This document shows positions 1 to 7,995 of a stretch of 64,000 nucleotides of DNA, in pieces. Within the stretch, counting starts at the first letter, position 1. Every line of letters begins with the position of its first letter. Position numbers and translations under genes: made by a program. This DNA is from Knoellia sinensis KCTC 19936 (GTDB lineage: Bacteria; Actinomycetota; Actinomycetes; Actinomycetales; Dermatophilaceae), in assembly GCF_000768705.1 (NCBI RefSeq), contig NZ_AVPJ01000004.1, positions 62,001-126,000 on the forward strand. The letters are read 5' to 3'. Below the pieces are notes generated by a model. The model searched no databases and was not told the DNA's origin. It was given only the letters and a program-made list of their open reading frames with translations.

Positions 1-177
1 TTCGTCGCCGCGTTCGCAGAGCGCTTCCCCGAAGCCGCGATCCTCGTGACCGGTGTCGAGGACCCCGACACCCGCGCGCACGGCGCCAATGAGTCCCTGC
101 ACCTCGGCGAGTTCGAGAACGTCTGTGTCGCCGAGGCCGCGCTCTTCGCGCGGCTCGGCGCCATGCCCCGGGACTGA
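1..177 (+). CDS. M20-family dipeptidase, C-terminal fragment
   Basis: Open from the window edge in frame 1 and ending at TGA 175-177, leaving 58 residues of a protein that begins outside the window. The stretch HGANESLHLGEFENV resembles the C-terminal segment of M20/M28-type metallodipeptidases, where a conserved His and the NES(L/V) motif lie near the active site. The family hydrolyses dipeptides with two zinc ions in the cytoplasm. The GST gene follows 14 nt later in the same direction, so the two may be co-transcribed. The identification rests on this short tail only. Confidence 0.7.
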   Translation, partial: FVAAFAERFPEAAILVTGVEDPDTRAHGANESLHLGEFENVCVAEAALFARLGAMPRD

Positions 178-191
178 GGCGGGAGGCGACG

Positions 192-1247
192 ATGTCCACG
201 GAAGGCTCCACGACGAACCGCCAGGGCACCTACGTCGAGGCGGACTACCAGCGCGACACGGCATACATCGAGGACCGGATCACCCGCGACGGTGAGCCGT
301 GGCCGGTGGAGGCGGGGCGCTACCGGCTCGTCGTCGCCAGGGCCTGCCCGTGGGCCAACCGGGCCATCATCGTTCGGCGGCTCCTCGGTCTCGAGGACGC
401 CATCTCGATGGGGATCTGCGGGCCGACCCATGACGCCGACTCGTGGACGTTTGACCTCGATGAGGGCGGCGTGGACCCAGTGCTGGGCATCCCGCGCATC
501 AAGGACGCCTACCTGCGCCGGTTCCCTGACTACCCGAAGGGCATCACCGTGCCCGCGATCGTCGATGTGCCCAGCGGGGGAGTCGTGACCAACAACTTCC
601 CGCAGATCACGCTCGACTTCTCGAGGGAGTGGTCTCAGTTCCACCGCGACGGAGCGCCGCAGCTCTATCCGGAGCACCTGCGCGCCGAGATCGACGAGGT
701 CAACAAGCGCGTCTACACCGAGGTCAACAACGGGGTCTACCGCTGCGGGTTCGCCGGGACCCAGAAGGCGTACGACGCGGCATACGAGCGGCTCTTCACT
801 GCACTCGACTGGCTCGAGGAGCGGCTGGCGACCCGGCGCTACCTCGTCGGCGACACGATCACCGAGGCCGACGTCCGGCTCTTCACGACCCTGGCGCGGT
901 TCGACGCGGTCTACCACGGCCACTTCAAGTGCAACCGCAGCAAGCTCACCGAGATGCCGGTGCTGTGGGCCTACGCGCGCGACCTGTTCCAGACGCCAGG
1001 GTTCGGTGACACGACCGATTTCACCCACATCAAGAGCCACTACTACGAGGTGCACCGGGACGTGAACCCGACGGGCGTCGTGCCACAGGGGCCGGACCTG
1101 TCGGGCTGGGCGACGGCGCACGGGCGCGAGACCCTCGGTGGGCGTCCGTTCGGCGATGGCACTCCGCCGGGTCCGCCGCCGGAGGGCGAGCGCGTCCCGA
1201 CGGCGCACAACCCGCACGTTGGCGCGGACGGCCTCATTCGGGTCTGA
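192..1247 (+). CDS. Xi-class glutathione S-transferase family protein (glutathionyl-hydroquinone reductase type)
   Basis: 351 aa. The start is ATG 192 with a GGGAGG ribosome site at 181-186. An N-terminal thioredoxin-like domain carries the Xi-class signature ACPWANR with Cys52, and an all-helical C-terminal domain follows (residues about 170-300). Xi-class enzymes (YqjG/ECM4/PcpF) use the CPW cysteine to reduce S-conjugated hydroquinones. Actinobacteria generally make mycothiol rather than glutathione, so the real thiol partner may be mycothiol; that is an inference. Length fits the family (320-360 aa). The gene is convergent with nadA, with only about 30 nt between the stops. Confidence 0.85.
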   Translation: MSTEGSTTNRQGTYVEADYQRDTAYIEDRITRDGEPWPVEAGRYRLVVARACPWANRAIIVRRLLGLEDAISMGICGPTHDADSWTFDLDEGGVDPVLGIPRIKDAYLRRFPDYPKGITVPAIVDVPSGGVVTNNFPQITLDFSREWSQFHRDGAPQLYPEHLRAEIDEVNKRVYTEVNNGVYRCGFAGTQKAYDAAYERLFTALDWLEERLATRRYLVGDTITEADVRLFTTLARFDAVYHGHFKCNRSKLTEMPVLWAYARDLFQTPGFGDTTDFTHIKSHYYEVHRDVNPTGVVPQGPDLSGWATAHGRETLGGRPFGDGTPPGPPPEGERVPTAHNPHVGADGLIRV

Positions 1248-1278
1248 GGCTCAGGTCTCAGGAAAAACTCAGAGCGCG

Positions 1279-2472
1279 TCAGTCCTTGCTGGTCTCGCCC
1301 GGCAGCGCGAGCATCTGGTCGAGTGCCCGTCGCGCGTCGGCAGCCACCTGCTCGTCCACGCGGATCGGGTTGACGACGCGACCCTCGACGAGCGACTCGA
1401 GCGCCCACACGAGGTGCGGCAGGTCGATGCGGTTCATCGTCGAGCAGTAGCAGACGTTCTTCTCGAGGAACGCGATCCGCTGCTTCGGGAACTCCTGCGC
1501 GAGGCGCTGCACGAGGTTGAGCTCGGTGCCGACGGCCCACGCGGTCCCGTCCGGTGCGGCAGCGATCGTCTTGATGATCTTCTCGGTCGAGCCGACCTCG
1601 TCGGCCAGCTCGACGACCTCGTGCCGGCACTCGGGGTGGACGATCACCTTGACGTCGGGGATCTCGGCCCGCGCCGCCTCGACGGCCTCGACCGAGAACC
1701 GGCCGTGGACCGAGCAGTGGCCGCGCCACAGGATCATGCGGGCCGCCTGGAGCTGCTCGATCGTGAGGCCGCCCATGGGACGGTGCGGGTCCCACACGAC
1801 GCAGTCGTCGAGCGAACCGCCGAGGTCGCGGGCCCAGGTGTTGCGACCGAGGTGCTGGTCGGGAAGGAAGAGCACCTTGCCGTCGCCTTCGACGCCACCT
1901 TTCTCGTCGAGGGCCCACGTGAGCGCGGTCTTGGCGTTGGACGACGTGCAGATCGTCCCGCCGTGGCGGCCGGTGAAGGCCTTGATCGCGGCCGAGGAGT
2001 TCATGTAGGTCACCGGGACCGTCTGGTCGGCCACGCCTGCCTCGGCGAGCTGTTCCCAGCAGTCCTCGACCTGGGCGATCGCGGCCATGTCGGCCATGGA
2101 GCAGCCTGCCGCAAGGTCGGGGAGGATCACCGTCTGGTCATCACTGGTGAGGATGTCGGCGGACTCGGCCATGAAGTGGACGCCACAGAAGACGATCCAC
2201 GGGGCATCCGGGCGGGCCGCGGCCTCCTTGGCGAGCTTGAACGAGTCACCCGTGACGTCGGCGAACTCGATGACCTCGTTGCGCTGGTAGTGGTGCCCCA
2301 GCACGAAGACCTTGTCCCCGAGGGCTTCCTTGGCTGCCCGGGCGCGGGCCACCAGGTCCGGGTCGGACGGGGCCGGGAGGTCTCCGGGGCACTCGACACC
2401 GCGCTCGGTGCGCAGGTCGCGGCCCTTGCCGAGAACGAGGAGCGGGAGCGGTGCGGCTGGGGTGGTCGTCAC
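1279..2472 (-). CDS. nadA: Quinolinate synthase NadA
   Basis: 397 aa. It condenses iminoaspartate with dihydroxyacetone phosphate to quinolinate, the first committed intermediate of de novo NAD synthesis, using an oxygen-sensitive [4Fe-4S] cluster. The conserved GHHYQRNEV segment lies near residue 59. Three candidate cluster cysteines are visible in AAGCSMAD, HPECRHEV and VCYCSTMN. The start GTG (2470-2472) lies 7 nt behind a TACGAT box, which suggests a leaderless message. nadB and nadC are not adjacent in the window, so NAD synthesis is not grouped here. Confidence 0.97.
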   Translation of the reverse strand: MTTTPAAPLPLLVLGKGRDLRTERGVECPGDLPAPSDPDLVARARAAKEALGDKVFVLGHHYQRNEVIEFADVTGDSFKLAKEAAARPDAPWIVFCGVHFMAESADILTSDDQTVILPDLAAGCSMADMAAIAQVEDCWEQLAEAGVADQTVPVTYMNSSAAIKAFTGRHGGTICTSSNAKTALTWALDEKGGVEGDGKVLFLPDQHLGRNTWARDLGGSLDDCVVWDPHRPMGGLTIEQLQAARMILWRGHCSVHGRFSVEAVEAARAEIPDVKVIVHPECRHEVVELADEVGSTEKIIKTIAAAPDGTAWAVGTELNLVQRLAQEFPKQRIAFLEKNVCYCSTMNRIDLPHLVWALESLVEGRVVNPIRVDEQVAADARRALDQMLALPGETSKD

Positions 2473-2479
2473 AAGACCG

Positions 2480-2485
2480 ATCGTA
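2480..2485 (-). promoter_or_regulatory. -10 box of a leaderless nadA promoter
   Basis: On the minus strand TACGAT is followed by 7 nt and then the nadA GTG, so transcription should begin at or next to the start codon. The box overlaps a GGCATAC motif (minus strand of 2483-2489). No good -35 is seen. Confidence 0.55.
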
Positions 2486-2701
2486 TGCCGGTCCGCTGGG
2501 TCCTCGAGACCCCTGGCCTGCGGTGTTCGTCACCGGATCGAGGCTGCGCCCCCGCACGGCTGGGGTGGTTTTGCAGAATGATCCGTGCATTTTGCCGCCG
2601 CGAGCCGCCAATCGCGCATACGGTGACCTCGGCCCCGACCCCTGGTGGGCCATGAGACCACCTGCAACGGCGCAGGTGGCCGTCCATGAAAGGCACCATC
2701 C

Positions 2702-4300
2702 GTGAAGAAACAGGACCTCACCCGCGCCCTGTGGCTCCGCCTCGGAGCAGCGGCGGGCGGGACAGCCCTCGTGCTGGCAGCAGCAGCGCCAGCAGGAGCA
2801 GCCCCCGCCAACAACACCTCTGCGAAGCTCCGCAAGGCCGTCACGGTCGAAGGGCTTCAGGACCACCTGACCAACCTGCAGGCCATCGCCGACGCCAACG
2901 ACGGCACGCGCGCCTCGGGCATGCCCGGCTACAAGGCCTCCGTCGACTACGTCGTCGACCGCCTCACCGCAGCCGGCTACACGCCGACCGTCCAGGAATT
3001 CGACTTCCCCTTCTACCGCGAACTCAGTGACGCGGTCATGGAGCGGACCGCTCCCACGGCGAAGACGTACGCCAACGGTCCCGACTTTGCGACGATGACC
3101 TACTCGGGGTCGGGCGACGTCACGGCAGCCGTCACGAACGTCGACCTGATGATCCCTCCGGGTGCAGCAGGCAACTCGTCCACGTCCGGGTGTGAGGCCA
3201 GCGACTTCGCGAACTTCCCGGCCGGCAACATCGCCCTCCTCCAGCGTGGCACGTGCGCGTTCGGCCTCAAGGCCGTCAACGCTGAGGCTGCTGGGGCGAA
3301 GGCCGTCGTCATCATGAACGAGGGCCAGCCCGGACGCGACGGCATCCTCAACGGCACGCTCGGCGCCCCGGACGTCACCATCCCGGTCGTGGGCACGACG
3401 TTCGCCGTCGGTGCCGAGCTCGCCGCAGCCGGCACCGAGCTGCACCTCAAGACCGACACCGAGTCCGAGATCCGCCAGACGTGGAACGTCTTCGCCGAGA
3501 CCAAGAAGGGCAACGACGACAACGTCGTCATGGCCGGCGCACACCTCGACGGTGTCGTCGAGGGCGCGGGCATGAACGACAACGGCAGCGGCAGCGCGGC
3601 ACTTCTCGAGGTCGCTGAGCAGTTTGCCAAGGTCTCCCCGAAGAACACCACCCGCTTCGCGTGGTGGGGCGCCGAGGAGCTCGGTCTGCTCGGGTCCGAG
3701 CACTACGTCGCCGACCTCGTCGAGAACAGCCCGGCCGACCTCGCCAAGATCGGTCTGTACCTGAACTTCGACATGGTCGGCTCGCCGAACTACGTCCGGT
3801 TCGTCTACGACGGCGACAACTCGCGCTTCCCGGTCGGTCCCAACGCGGCCGAAGGCCCCGCGGGCTCCGCTGCGATCGAGGACCTCTTCCACGACTACTT
3901 CGCCTCGCAGAACCTCGCCTCGGAGGAGACGGCGTTCTCGGGTCGCAGTGACTACGGGCCCTTCATCGCCGAGGGCATCCCGTCCGGTGGTCTCTTCACC
4001 GGCGCCGAGGGCATCAAGACCGCCGAGCAGGCAGCAGTCTTCGGTGGCGAGGCTGGCGTGGCGTACGACAAGTGCTACCACGCCGAGTGCGACGACATCT
4101 CCAACGTCAACATGAAGGCGATGGACGAGAACTCGGACGCCATGGCGCACGCTGTCGTGACCTACGCGATGAGCACCGCTGCGGTCAACGGTGGCAAGGG
4201 CCGTCCGGCCTCGCCCCCCGGCCAGCACGTTGACGGCACCCCCGTCGGCGGCGCCGAGGATGGCGGCCACGACCACGACCACGCTGGCGACGCGTCCTGA
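2702..4300 (+). CDS. Secreted M28-family zinc aminopeptidase with PA domain
   Basis: 532 aa. A Sec signal peptide is visible: a basic start, then a hydrophobic Ala-rich stretch to about residue 38. A protease-associated (PA) domain lies at about 130-250 (with CEASDF and GTCAFG cysteines). The M28 catalytic domain follows, with AHLDG (zinc His, about 281), GMNDNGSG (bridging Asp), WWGAEELGLLG (catalytic Glu pair) and NFDMVG. A CYHAECDD segment carries the last zinc histidine. The C-terminal tail is rich in His and Asp (GGHDHDHAGD) and may bind metal. The start is GTG 2702 with AAAGG upstream. It probably removes N-terminal residues from extracellular peptides. It ends in front of a strong hairpin. 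Confidence 0.93.
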   Translation: MKKQDLTRALWLRLGAAAGGTALVLAAAAPAGAAPANNTSAKLRKAVTVEGLQDHLTNLQAIADANDGTRASGMPGYKASVDYVVDRLTAAGYTPTVQEFDFPFYRELSDAVMERTAPTAKTYANGPDFATMTYSGSGDVTAAVTNVDLMIPPGAAGNSSTSGCEASDFANFPAGNIALLQRGTCAFGLKAVNAEAAGAKAVVIMNEGQPGRDGILNGTLGAPDVTIPVVGTTFAVGAELAAAGTELHLKTDTESEIRQTWNVFAETKKGNDDNVVMAGAHLDGVVEGAGMNDNGSGSAALLEVAEQFAKVSPKNTTRFAWWGAEELGLLGSEHYVADLVENSPADLAKIGLYLNFDMVGSPNYVRFVYDGDNSRFPVGPNAAEGPAGSAAIEDLFHDYFASQNLASEETAFSGRSDYGPFIAEGIPSGGLFTGAEGIKTAEQAAVFGGEAGVAYDKCYHAECDDISNVNMKAMDENSDAMAHAVVTYAMSTAAVNGGKGRPASPPGQHVDGTPVGGAEDGGHDHDHAGDAS

Positions 4301-4319
4301 CGCGCCACTGAGCAGTCGG

Positions 4320-4357
4320 CCGAGGGCCGGTCACCCGTGTGGGTGGCCGGCCCTCGG
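4320..4357 (+). terminator. Hairpin terminator after the M28 peptidase
   Basis: CCGAGGGCCGG (4320-4330) pairs with CCGGCCCTCGG (4347-4357). CACCC/GGGTG extends the stem across one mismatch to a GTGT loop. Only a weak GCTTTC tail follows. Confidence 0.8.
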
Positions 4358-4432
4358 GCTTTCGCAACATGCCGCCGGCTCACCCACTGGTGACGTCGCC
4401 GCCTCTTGGCGACACCCGATACCGTGCGTGCC

Positions 4433-5596
4433 GTGCACGTCGTCATCGCGCCGGACTCCTTCACCGGCACTCTCACCGCCACTCAGGCTGCCGAGGCCAT
4501 CGCGGCCGGGTGGCATGACACCGCTCCCCATGACGCCCTGACACTCCTGCCCTTGTCCGATGGGGGACCCGGCTTCCTCGACGTCTTGGGGCGCTCCCTC
4601 GACGGCGACACCGTCGCTCTGACGGTGAGCGACCCAGTGGGTCGACAGGTGCCGGCAGCGATCCTCATCGTGGACGACGAGGGGGAGCGGACGGCATACA
4701 TCGAATCGGCTCACGCAGCGGGACTGCATCTGCTCGGTCCGGACGAGCGCAACCCGGCCAACACGAGCACGTGGGGAGTCGGGCAGCTACTGAAGGCGGC
4801 CCTGCTCGAGCAGCCGACCCGCATGGTCGTCGGTCTCGGTGGCAGCGCCACCAACGACGCGGGTGCCGGGCTCCTCGCGGCGTTGGGGGCCGGCCCGGCC
4901 GACGCGCTGGCTCGAGGCGGTCAGGCGCTTGCCGCGGCTCCCGACGACGCCCTGTCCGGACTGCTGGGGGTTCGCGAGCAGCTTGCTGGCGTCGACCTCG
5001 TCCTGGCGACGGACGTCGACAACCCGCTGCTCGGCTTCAAGGGTGCGAGCGCCGTCTTCGGTCCGCAGAAGGGCGCGACACCCGAGCAGACCCAGGAACT
5101 CGAGGGTGCGCTCGGTCGCTTCACCGAGATCGTGGCCCGCACCCTCCCAGCTCCACTCGACCTGCTCACGGGAGCCCCCCGGCGCCTCGAGCGTGAACCG
5201 GGTGCGGGCGCTGCCGGTGGTCTCGGATATGCCCTGCTCCTCCTCGGGGGTCGCCGCGTCAGTGGGGTCGAGCTCGTGCTCGATGCGGTGGGCTTCCGTG
5301 AAATTGTGCGGTCGAGTGACCTCGTCGTGACCGGCGAGGGGACGTTCGACTGGCAGAGCCTGCAGGGCAAGGTGGCCGTCGGTGTGGCCGAGGCGGCGAT
5401 GGAGTGCGGGCTCCCGAGCGTCGTCCTCGCGGGGCAGGTTCTCGTGGGACGTCGCGAGACGATGGGGCTCGGGATCAGCGGCGCCTACGCCGTGGCCGAC
5501 ACGCCGGCTGAGGTCGACGCAGCGCTGCTCGACCCCGTGGGAACCCTGCGCGCGAGAGCGGCGCGGGTGGCCAGGACGTGGTCCCCTGCTGGGTGA
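4433..5596 (+). CDS. glxK: Glycerate 2-/3-kinase (GlxK/GarK family)
   Basis: 387 aa from GTG 4433, chosen because the family N-terminus is (M)HVVIAPDSFTGTL; TTG 4406 and GTG 4424 are alternative in-frame starts. It phosphorylates D-glycerate, feeding glyoxylate or glucarate carbon into glycolysis. Visible family segments are PDSFTGTLTATQAAEAI, SDGGPGFLDVL, GLGGSATNDAGAG (nucleotide binding) and TGEGTFDWQSLQGKV near the C-terminus. In M. tuberculosis the homologue (Rv2205c) also neighbours the erpA homologue, as here. There is no obvious ribosome site upstream. Confidence 0.93.
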   Translation: MHVVIAPDSFTGTLTATQAAEAIAAGWHDTAPHDALTLLPLSDGGPGFLDVLGRSLDGDTVALTVSDPVGRQVPAAILIVDDEGERTAYIESAHAAGLHLLGPDERNPANTSTWGVGQLLKAALLEQPTRMVVGLGGSATNDAGAGLLAALGAGPADALARGGQALAAAPDDALSGLLGVREQLAGVDLVLATDVDNPLLGFKGASAVFGPQKGATPEQTQELEGALGRFTEIVARTLPAPLDLLTGAPRRLEREPGAGAAGGLGYALLLLGGRRVSGVELVLDAVGFREIVRSSDLVVTGEGTFDWQSLQGKVAVGVAEAAMECGLPSVVLAGQVLVGRRETMGLGISGAYAVADTPAEVDAALLDPVGTLRARAARVARTWSPAG

Positions 5597-5612
5597 TTCG
5601 GCCGTGGCGACG

Positions 5613-5618
5613 TATCCT
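5613..5618 (+). promoter_or_regulatory. Putative -10 box for erpA
   Basis: TATCCTGAGG in the context GCGACGTATCCTGAGG. The same string with one change (GCGACCTATCCTGAGG) precedes the DUF3040 gene at 55278. This would give erpA a leader of about 95 nt. Confidence 0.5.
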
Positions 5619-5717
5619 GAGGACACGCTCGGGAACAGATCGCGTCCGTGAACGGTTGCGACCTGATGCACGACCCTCAGACCACCCGAGCCCCGACGCA
5701 GCACAGGAGTCACCCCC

Positions 5718-6101
5718 ATGACCGAGCTCGACACCCAGACCCAGACGACGCCCGAGGCCACGACAGACGCGCCCGCACACGGCGTGCTCCTCACCGACCT
5801 CGCCGCCGGCAAGGTCCGGTCGCTCCTCGAGCAGGAGGGTCGCGACGACCTCCGCCTCCGCGTGGGCGTCCAGCCCGGCGGTTGCTCCGGCCTCATCTAC
5901 CAGCTCTACTTCGACGAGCGCACCCTTGACGGTGACCTCGTGCGCGACTTCGACGGTGTCGAGGTCGTCGTCGACCGCATGAGCGGCCCCTACCTCGAGG
6001 GCGCCACGATCGACTTCTCGGACACGATCGAGAAGCAGGGCTTCACCATCGACAACCCCAACGCCGGCAGCTCCTGCGCCTGCGGCGACTCGTTCAGCTG
6101 A
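5718..6101 (+). CDS. erpA: A-type iron-sulfur carrier ErpA (HesB/IscA family)
   Basis: 127 aa. The start is ATG 5718 with AGGAG upstream. Three cysteines of the A-type carrier fold are in place: GGCSGLIY (about residue 55) and SSCACGDSF at the C-terminus. The protein accepts a [4Fe-4S] or [2Fe-2S] cluster and passes it to apo-enzymes, a plausible service to NadA and to the Rieske subunit encoded nearby. The N-terminal 20 residues are Thr-rich and not conserved in the family. It is a single gene followed by a very strong bidirectional hairpin. The homologue in M. tuberculosis is Rv2204c. Confidence 0.95.
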   Translation: MTELDTQTQTTPEATTDAPAHGVLLTDLAAGKVRSLLEQEGRDDLRLRVGVQPGGCSGLIYQLYFDERTLDGDLVRDFDGVEVVVDRMSGPYLEGATIDFSDTIEKQGFTIDNPNAGSSCACGDSFS

Positions 6102-6123
6102 GCCAGTCCCGCTGAGCCGAGCA

Positions 6124-6182
6124 CACGGCATACGAGAAGGGCCCCTCACCAGCGTGGTGAGGGGCCCTTCTCGTATGCCGTG
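6124..6182. terminator. 27-bp perfect bidirectional hairpin terminator
   Basis: Positions 6124-6150 pair perfectly with 6156-6182 around a 5-nt loop (AGCGT), between the convergent erpA and flavoprotein genes. Each arm contains the over-represented octamer CGGCATAC/GTATGCCG. There is no U-tract on either side. Confidence 0.85.
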
Positions 6183-6207
6183 CGCCCCGTTGCGAGGGCC
6201 GTTCGCC

Positions 6208-6942
6208 TCAGCGGTACTCGGGGTTGGGGTGGTCGAAGTTCGCGCCCTGGTCCCACTTGGTGCGCTCGTTGCCCCCGGCCGGGAAGCCTCCCTGCTCCTT
6301 GAGGAGCCACGCGAGGTGCATGAGGTTCCATGTCATGAAGGTCGTGTTGCGCTGGGTGAACTCGTTCTGGGGGCCACCACTGTCCGGGTCGAGGTAGGAG
6401 GGGCCGGGCCCGGCCTCGCCGATCCAGCCGGCGTCGGCATTTGGTGGGATCGAGCACCCGAGATGCTGGAGGCTGTAGAGGATGTTCGACGCGCAGTGCT
6501 TGATGCCGTCCTCGTTGCCCGTGATGATCGTGCCGCCGACCTTGCCGTAGTAGATGTATTGCCCACGGTCGTTCTTCATGGCGCTCATGGCATAGAGGCG
6601 CTCGATGATCTGCTTGGTGATGCTGGAGTTGTCGCCGAGCCAGATCGGCCCGGCGATGACGAGGATGTCGCTGGCACGCACGCGTTCGAAGATCTCGGGC
6701 CAGGCGTCGGTGTCCCAGCCGTGCTCGGTCATGTCCGGGTAGACACCGGTGGCGATGTCGTGGTCGACGGGTCGCAGGACCTCGACCTCGACGCCGTGCT
6801 TCGTCATGATCCCGGTGCTCACGTCGATGAGTCCCTGGGTGTGGCTCTTCTCGGGTGAACGTTTGAGGGTGCAGTTGAAGATCATGGCCCTGAGGCCGGT
6901 GAAGTCAGCGTCCTGCCACCGCGGCGTGTCCATGCTCCGCAC
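6208..6942 (-). CDS. Flavodoxin-family NAD(P)H-dependent FMN oxidoreductase
   Basis: 244 aa from GTG 6942; an internal ATG at 6933 is equally possible. The flavodoxin-like fold is visible: a first strand LRAMIFNCTLKRSPEKSHT leading into a phosphate-binding loop, then ADILVIAGPIWLGDNSS, the usual FMN-contacting segment of NADPH-dependent FMN reductases, and GKVGGTIITGNEDG. It should bind FMN and reduce quinones or flavin. It is the last gene of a minus-strand operon starting with PadR (7874) and HAAS (7491), separated from the latter by about 10 nt. PadR regulators often control redox or drug-response genes, so a stress role is plausible but inferred. Confidence 0.85.
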   Translation of the reverse strand: MRSMDTPRWQDADFTGLRAMIFNCTLKRSPEKSHTQGLIDVSTGIMTKHGVEVEVLRPVDHDIATGVYPDMTEHGWDTDAWPEIFERVRASDILVIAGPIWLGDNSSITKQIIERLYAMSAMKNDRGQYIYYGKVGGTIITGNEDGIKHCASNILYSLQHLGCSIPPNADAGWIGEAGPGPSYLDPDSGGPQNEFTQRNTTFMTWNLMHLAWLLKEQGGFPAGGNERTKWDQGANFDHPNPEYR

Positions 6943-6951
6943 TCTGCTCCG

Positions 6952-7491
6952 TCACTCGGCGGCGGGCAAGGTCTGGCGGCTCCGCCGTAGGAGTCGCCAG
7001 GGTTGGGCGACGAGCAGGAACGTCAGCAGCGGTAGTCCGAAGAAGTAGGTGCCGATGCCGCCGGCCCCGACGGCGAGCCCACCGCGGCCCGGCTCCACGC
7101 GAGCTGCGTAGTCGACGCCGAACCACGGGAAGACGGAGCCACGGACCGTCGACCCGGTCACCCCGCTGGCCTCGACCCCGGCGGTGAAGGCGATGGCCGT
7201 GAACAGGCATCCGAACACCACGATGGCGAAGACCGCGGATGCCCAGATCGCGGCCTGCGACCACCGGGGACGCGAGGGGTCGACCTCGGTTGCGGCGAAC
7301 GCGAGCTCCTTGGGCGAGCCGATCCCGAAGAGGGCGCGCGTGGCACCGACGTCGGCGGTGGCCTCGGTGAGGTTGGTCCGCAACTCGCGTCGCAGGTCAC
7401 GCCGTCTCGAGCCGCGCACTCCGCGCATCTCGAGCCAAAAGTCGTAGCGGAGGATCGCGGCTTCGATCCTCACCCTGTCGATGACGTTCAT
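6952..7491 (-). CDS. HAAS-domain (DUF1700-like) membrane protein
   Basis: 179 aa from ATG 7491, which overlaps the PadR stop as ATGA; a longer upstream reading is contradicted by this overlap. An N-terminal helical region (residues 1-60) holds conserved-looking Leu/Arg heptads, with LRRELRTNLTEATADVGA resembling the HAAS helix bundle. It is followed by membrane segments near 82-104 and 140-165. HAAS proteins coupled to PadR regulators are thought to act as membrane sensors or anti-regulators. Here the pair is translationally coupled, which supports a joint role. The exact function is unknown. Confidence 0.75.
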   Translation of the reverse strand: MNVIDRVRIEAAILRYDFWLEMRGVRGSRRRDLRRELRTNLTEATADVGATRALFGIGSPKELAFAATEVDPSRPRWSQAAIWASAVFAIVVFGCLFTAIAFTAGVEASGVTGSTVRGSVFPWFGVDYAARVEPGRGGLAVGAGGIGTYFFGLPLLTFLLVAQPWRLLRRSRQTLPAAE

Positions 7492-7874
7492 GCGGGATCC
7501 CCTGTCGTGTGTTCCGCCGCGGGTGCGGCGTGGGTCGTGGCGTCGGACGTGAGGTCGCTCGTGGCGGTCTCGACGGACGCCACGAGCCCGTCCCAGGCCG
7601 CCCGCCGCAGGGTGAGCTCGGCTCGCCCGGCGCTGGTCAGTCGGTAGTACTTGCGGGCAGGGCCCGAATCGCTCCGGACGAGGTGCGATTCGAGAAGACC
7701 GGCGGCCTCGAGCCGGGTGAGCCCCGGATAGACCGTGCCCTCGGCCAGGTCGTCGAAACCGACGGCGCGCAACTGCGTGACGATGCCATAGCCGTAGTTT
7801 TCGCCGGTCGACAGCATGCTCAGCAGCAGAAGTCCGAGGACCCCCTTGAGCATCTGCGGGTCGTGTGGAGGCAT
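7488..7874 (-). CDS. PadR-family transcriptional regulator
   Basis: 128 aa. An N-terminal winged helix contains MLKGVLGLLLLSML and YGIVTQLRAVGFDDLAEGTVYPGLTRLEA (split here; the TVYPGLTRLE part is the diagnostic PadR recognition helix). A C-terminal helix follows for dimer formation. It is the first gene of the PadR-HAAS-flavoprotein operon and is likely autoregulated through an inverted repeat just upstream (7893-7915). The effector is unknown. The start is ATG 7874. Confidence 0.92.
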   Translation of the reverse strand: MPPHDPQMLKGVLGLLLLSMLSTGENYGYGIVTQLRAVGFDDLAEGTVYPGLTRLEAAGLLESHLVRSDSGPARKYYRLTSAGRAELTLRRAAWDGLVASVETATSDLTSDATTHAAPAAEHTTGDPA

Positions 7875-7892
7875 GACTCAACGATGATGTCT

Positions 7893-7915
7893 AGTACCAA
7901 GCATTGTCAAGTACT
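7893..7915. promoter_or_regulatory. Inverted-repeat operator upstream of padR
   Basis: AGTAC (7893-7897) and GTACT (7911-7915) form an inverted repeat 19 nt before the padR start. On the minus strand a TTGACA (7905-7910) lies inside it. The repeat sits where an autoregulatory PadR site is expected. Confidence 0.5.
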
Positions 7916-7983
7916 TGTCCAGGTGCAGGTCTTATTCGTTGTCCCGATGCCGGGCGCGGGAGGAGAGGCCGGTCGGGAGGAGG

Positions 7984-7989
7984 TAGGTT
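7984..7989 (+). promoter_or_regulatory. -10 box of a leaderless adoK promoter
   Basis: TAGGTT, 6 nt, then GTG 7996. No convincing -35. Confidence 0.5.
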
Positions 7990-7995
7990 GCCGAC

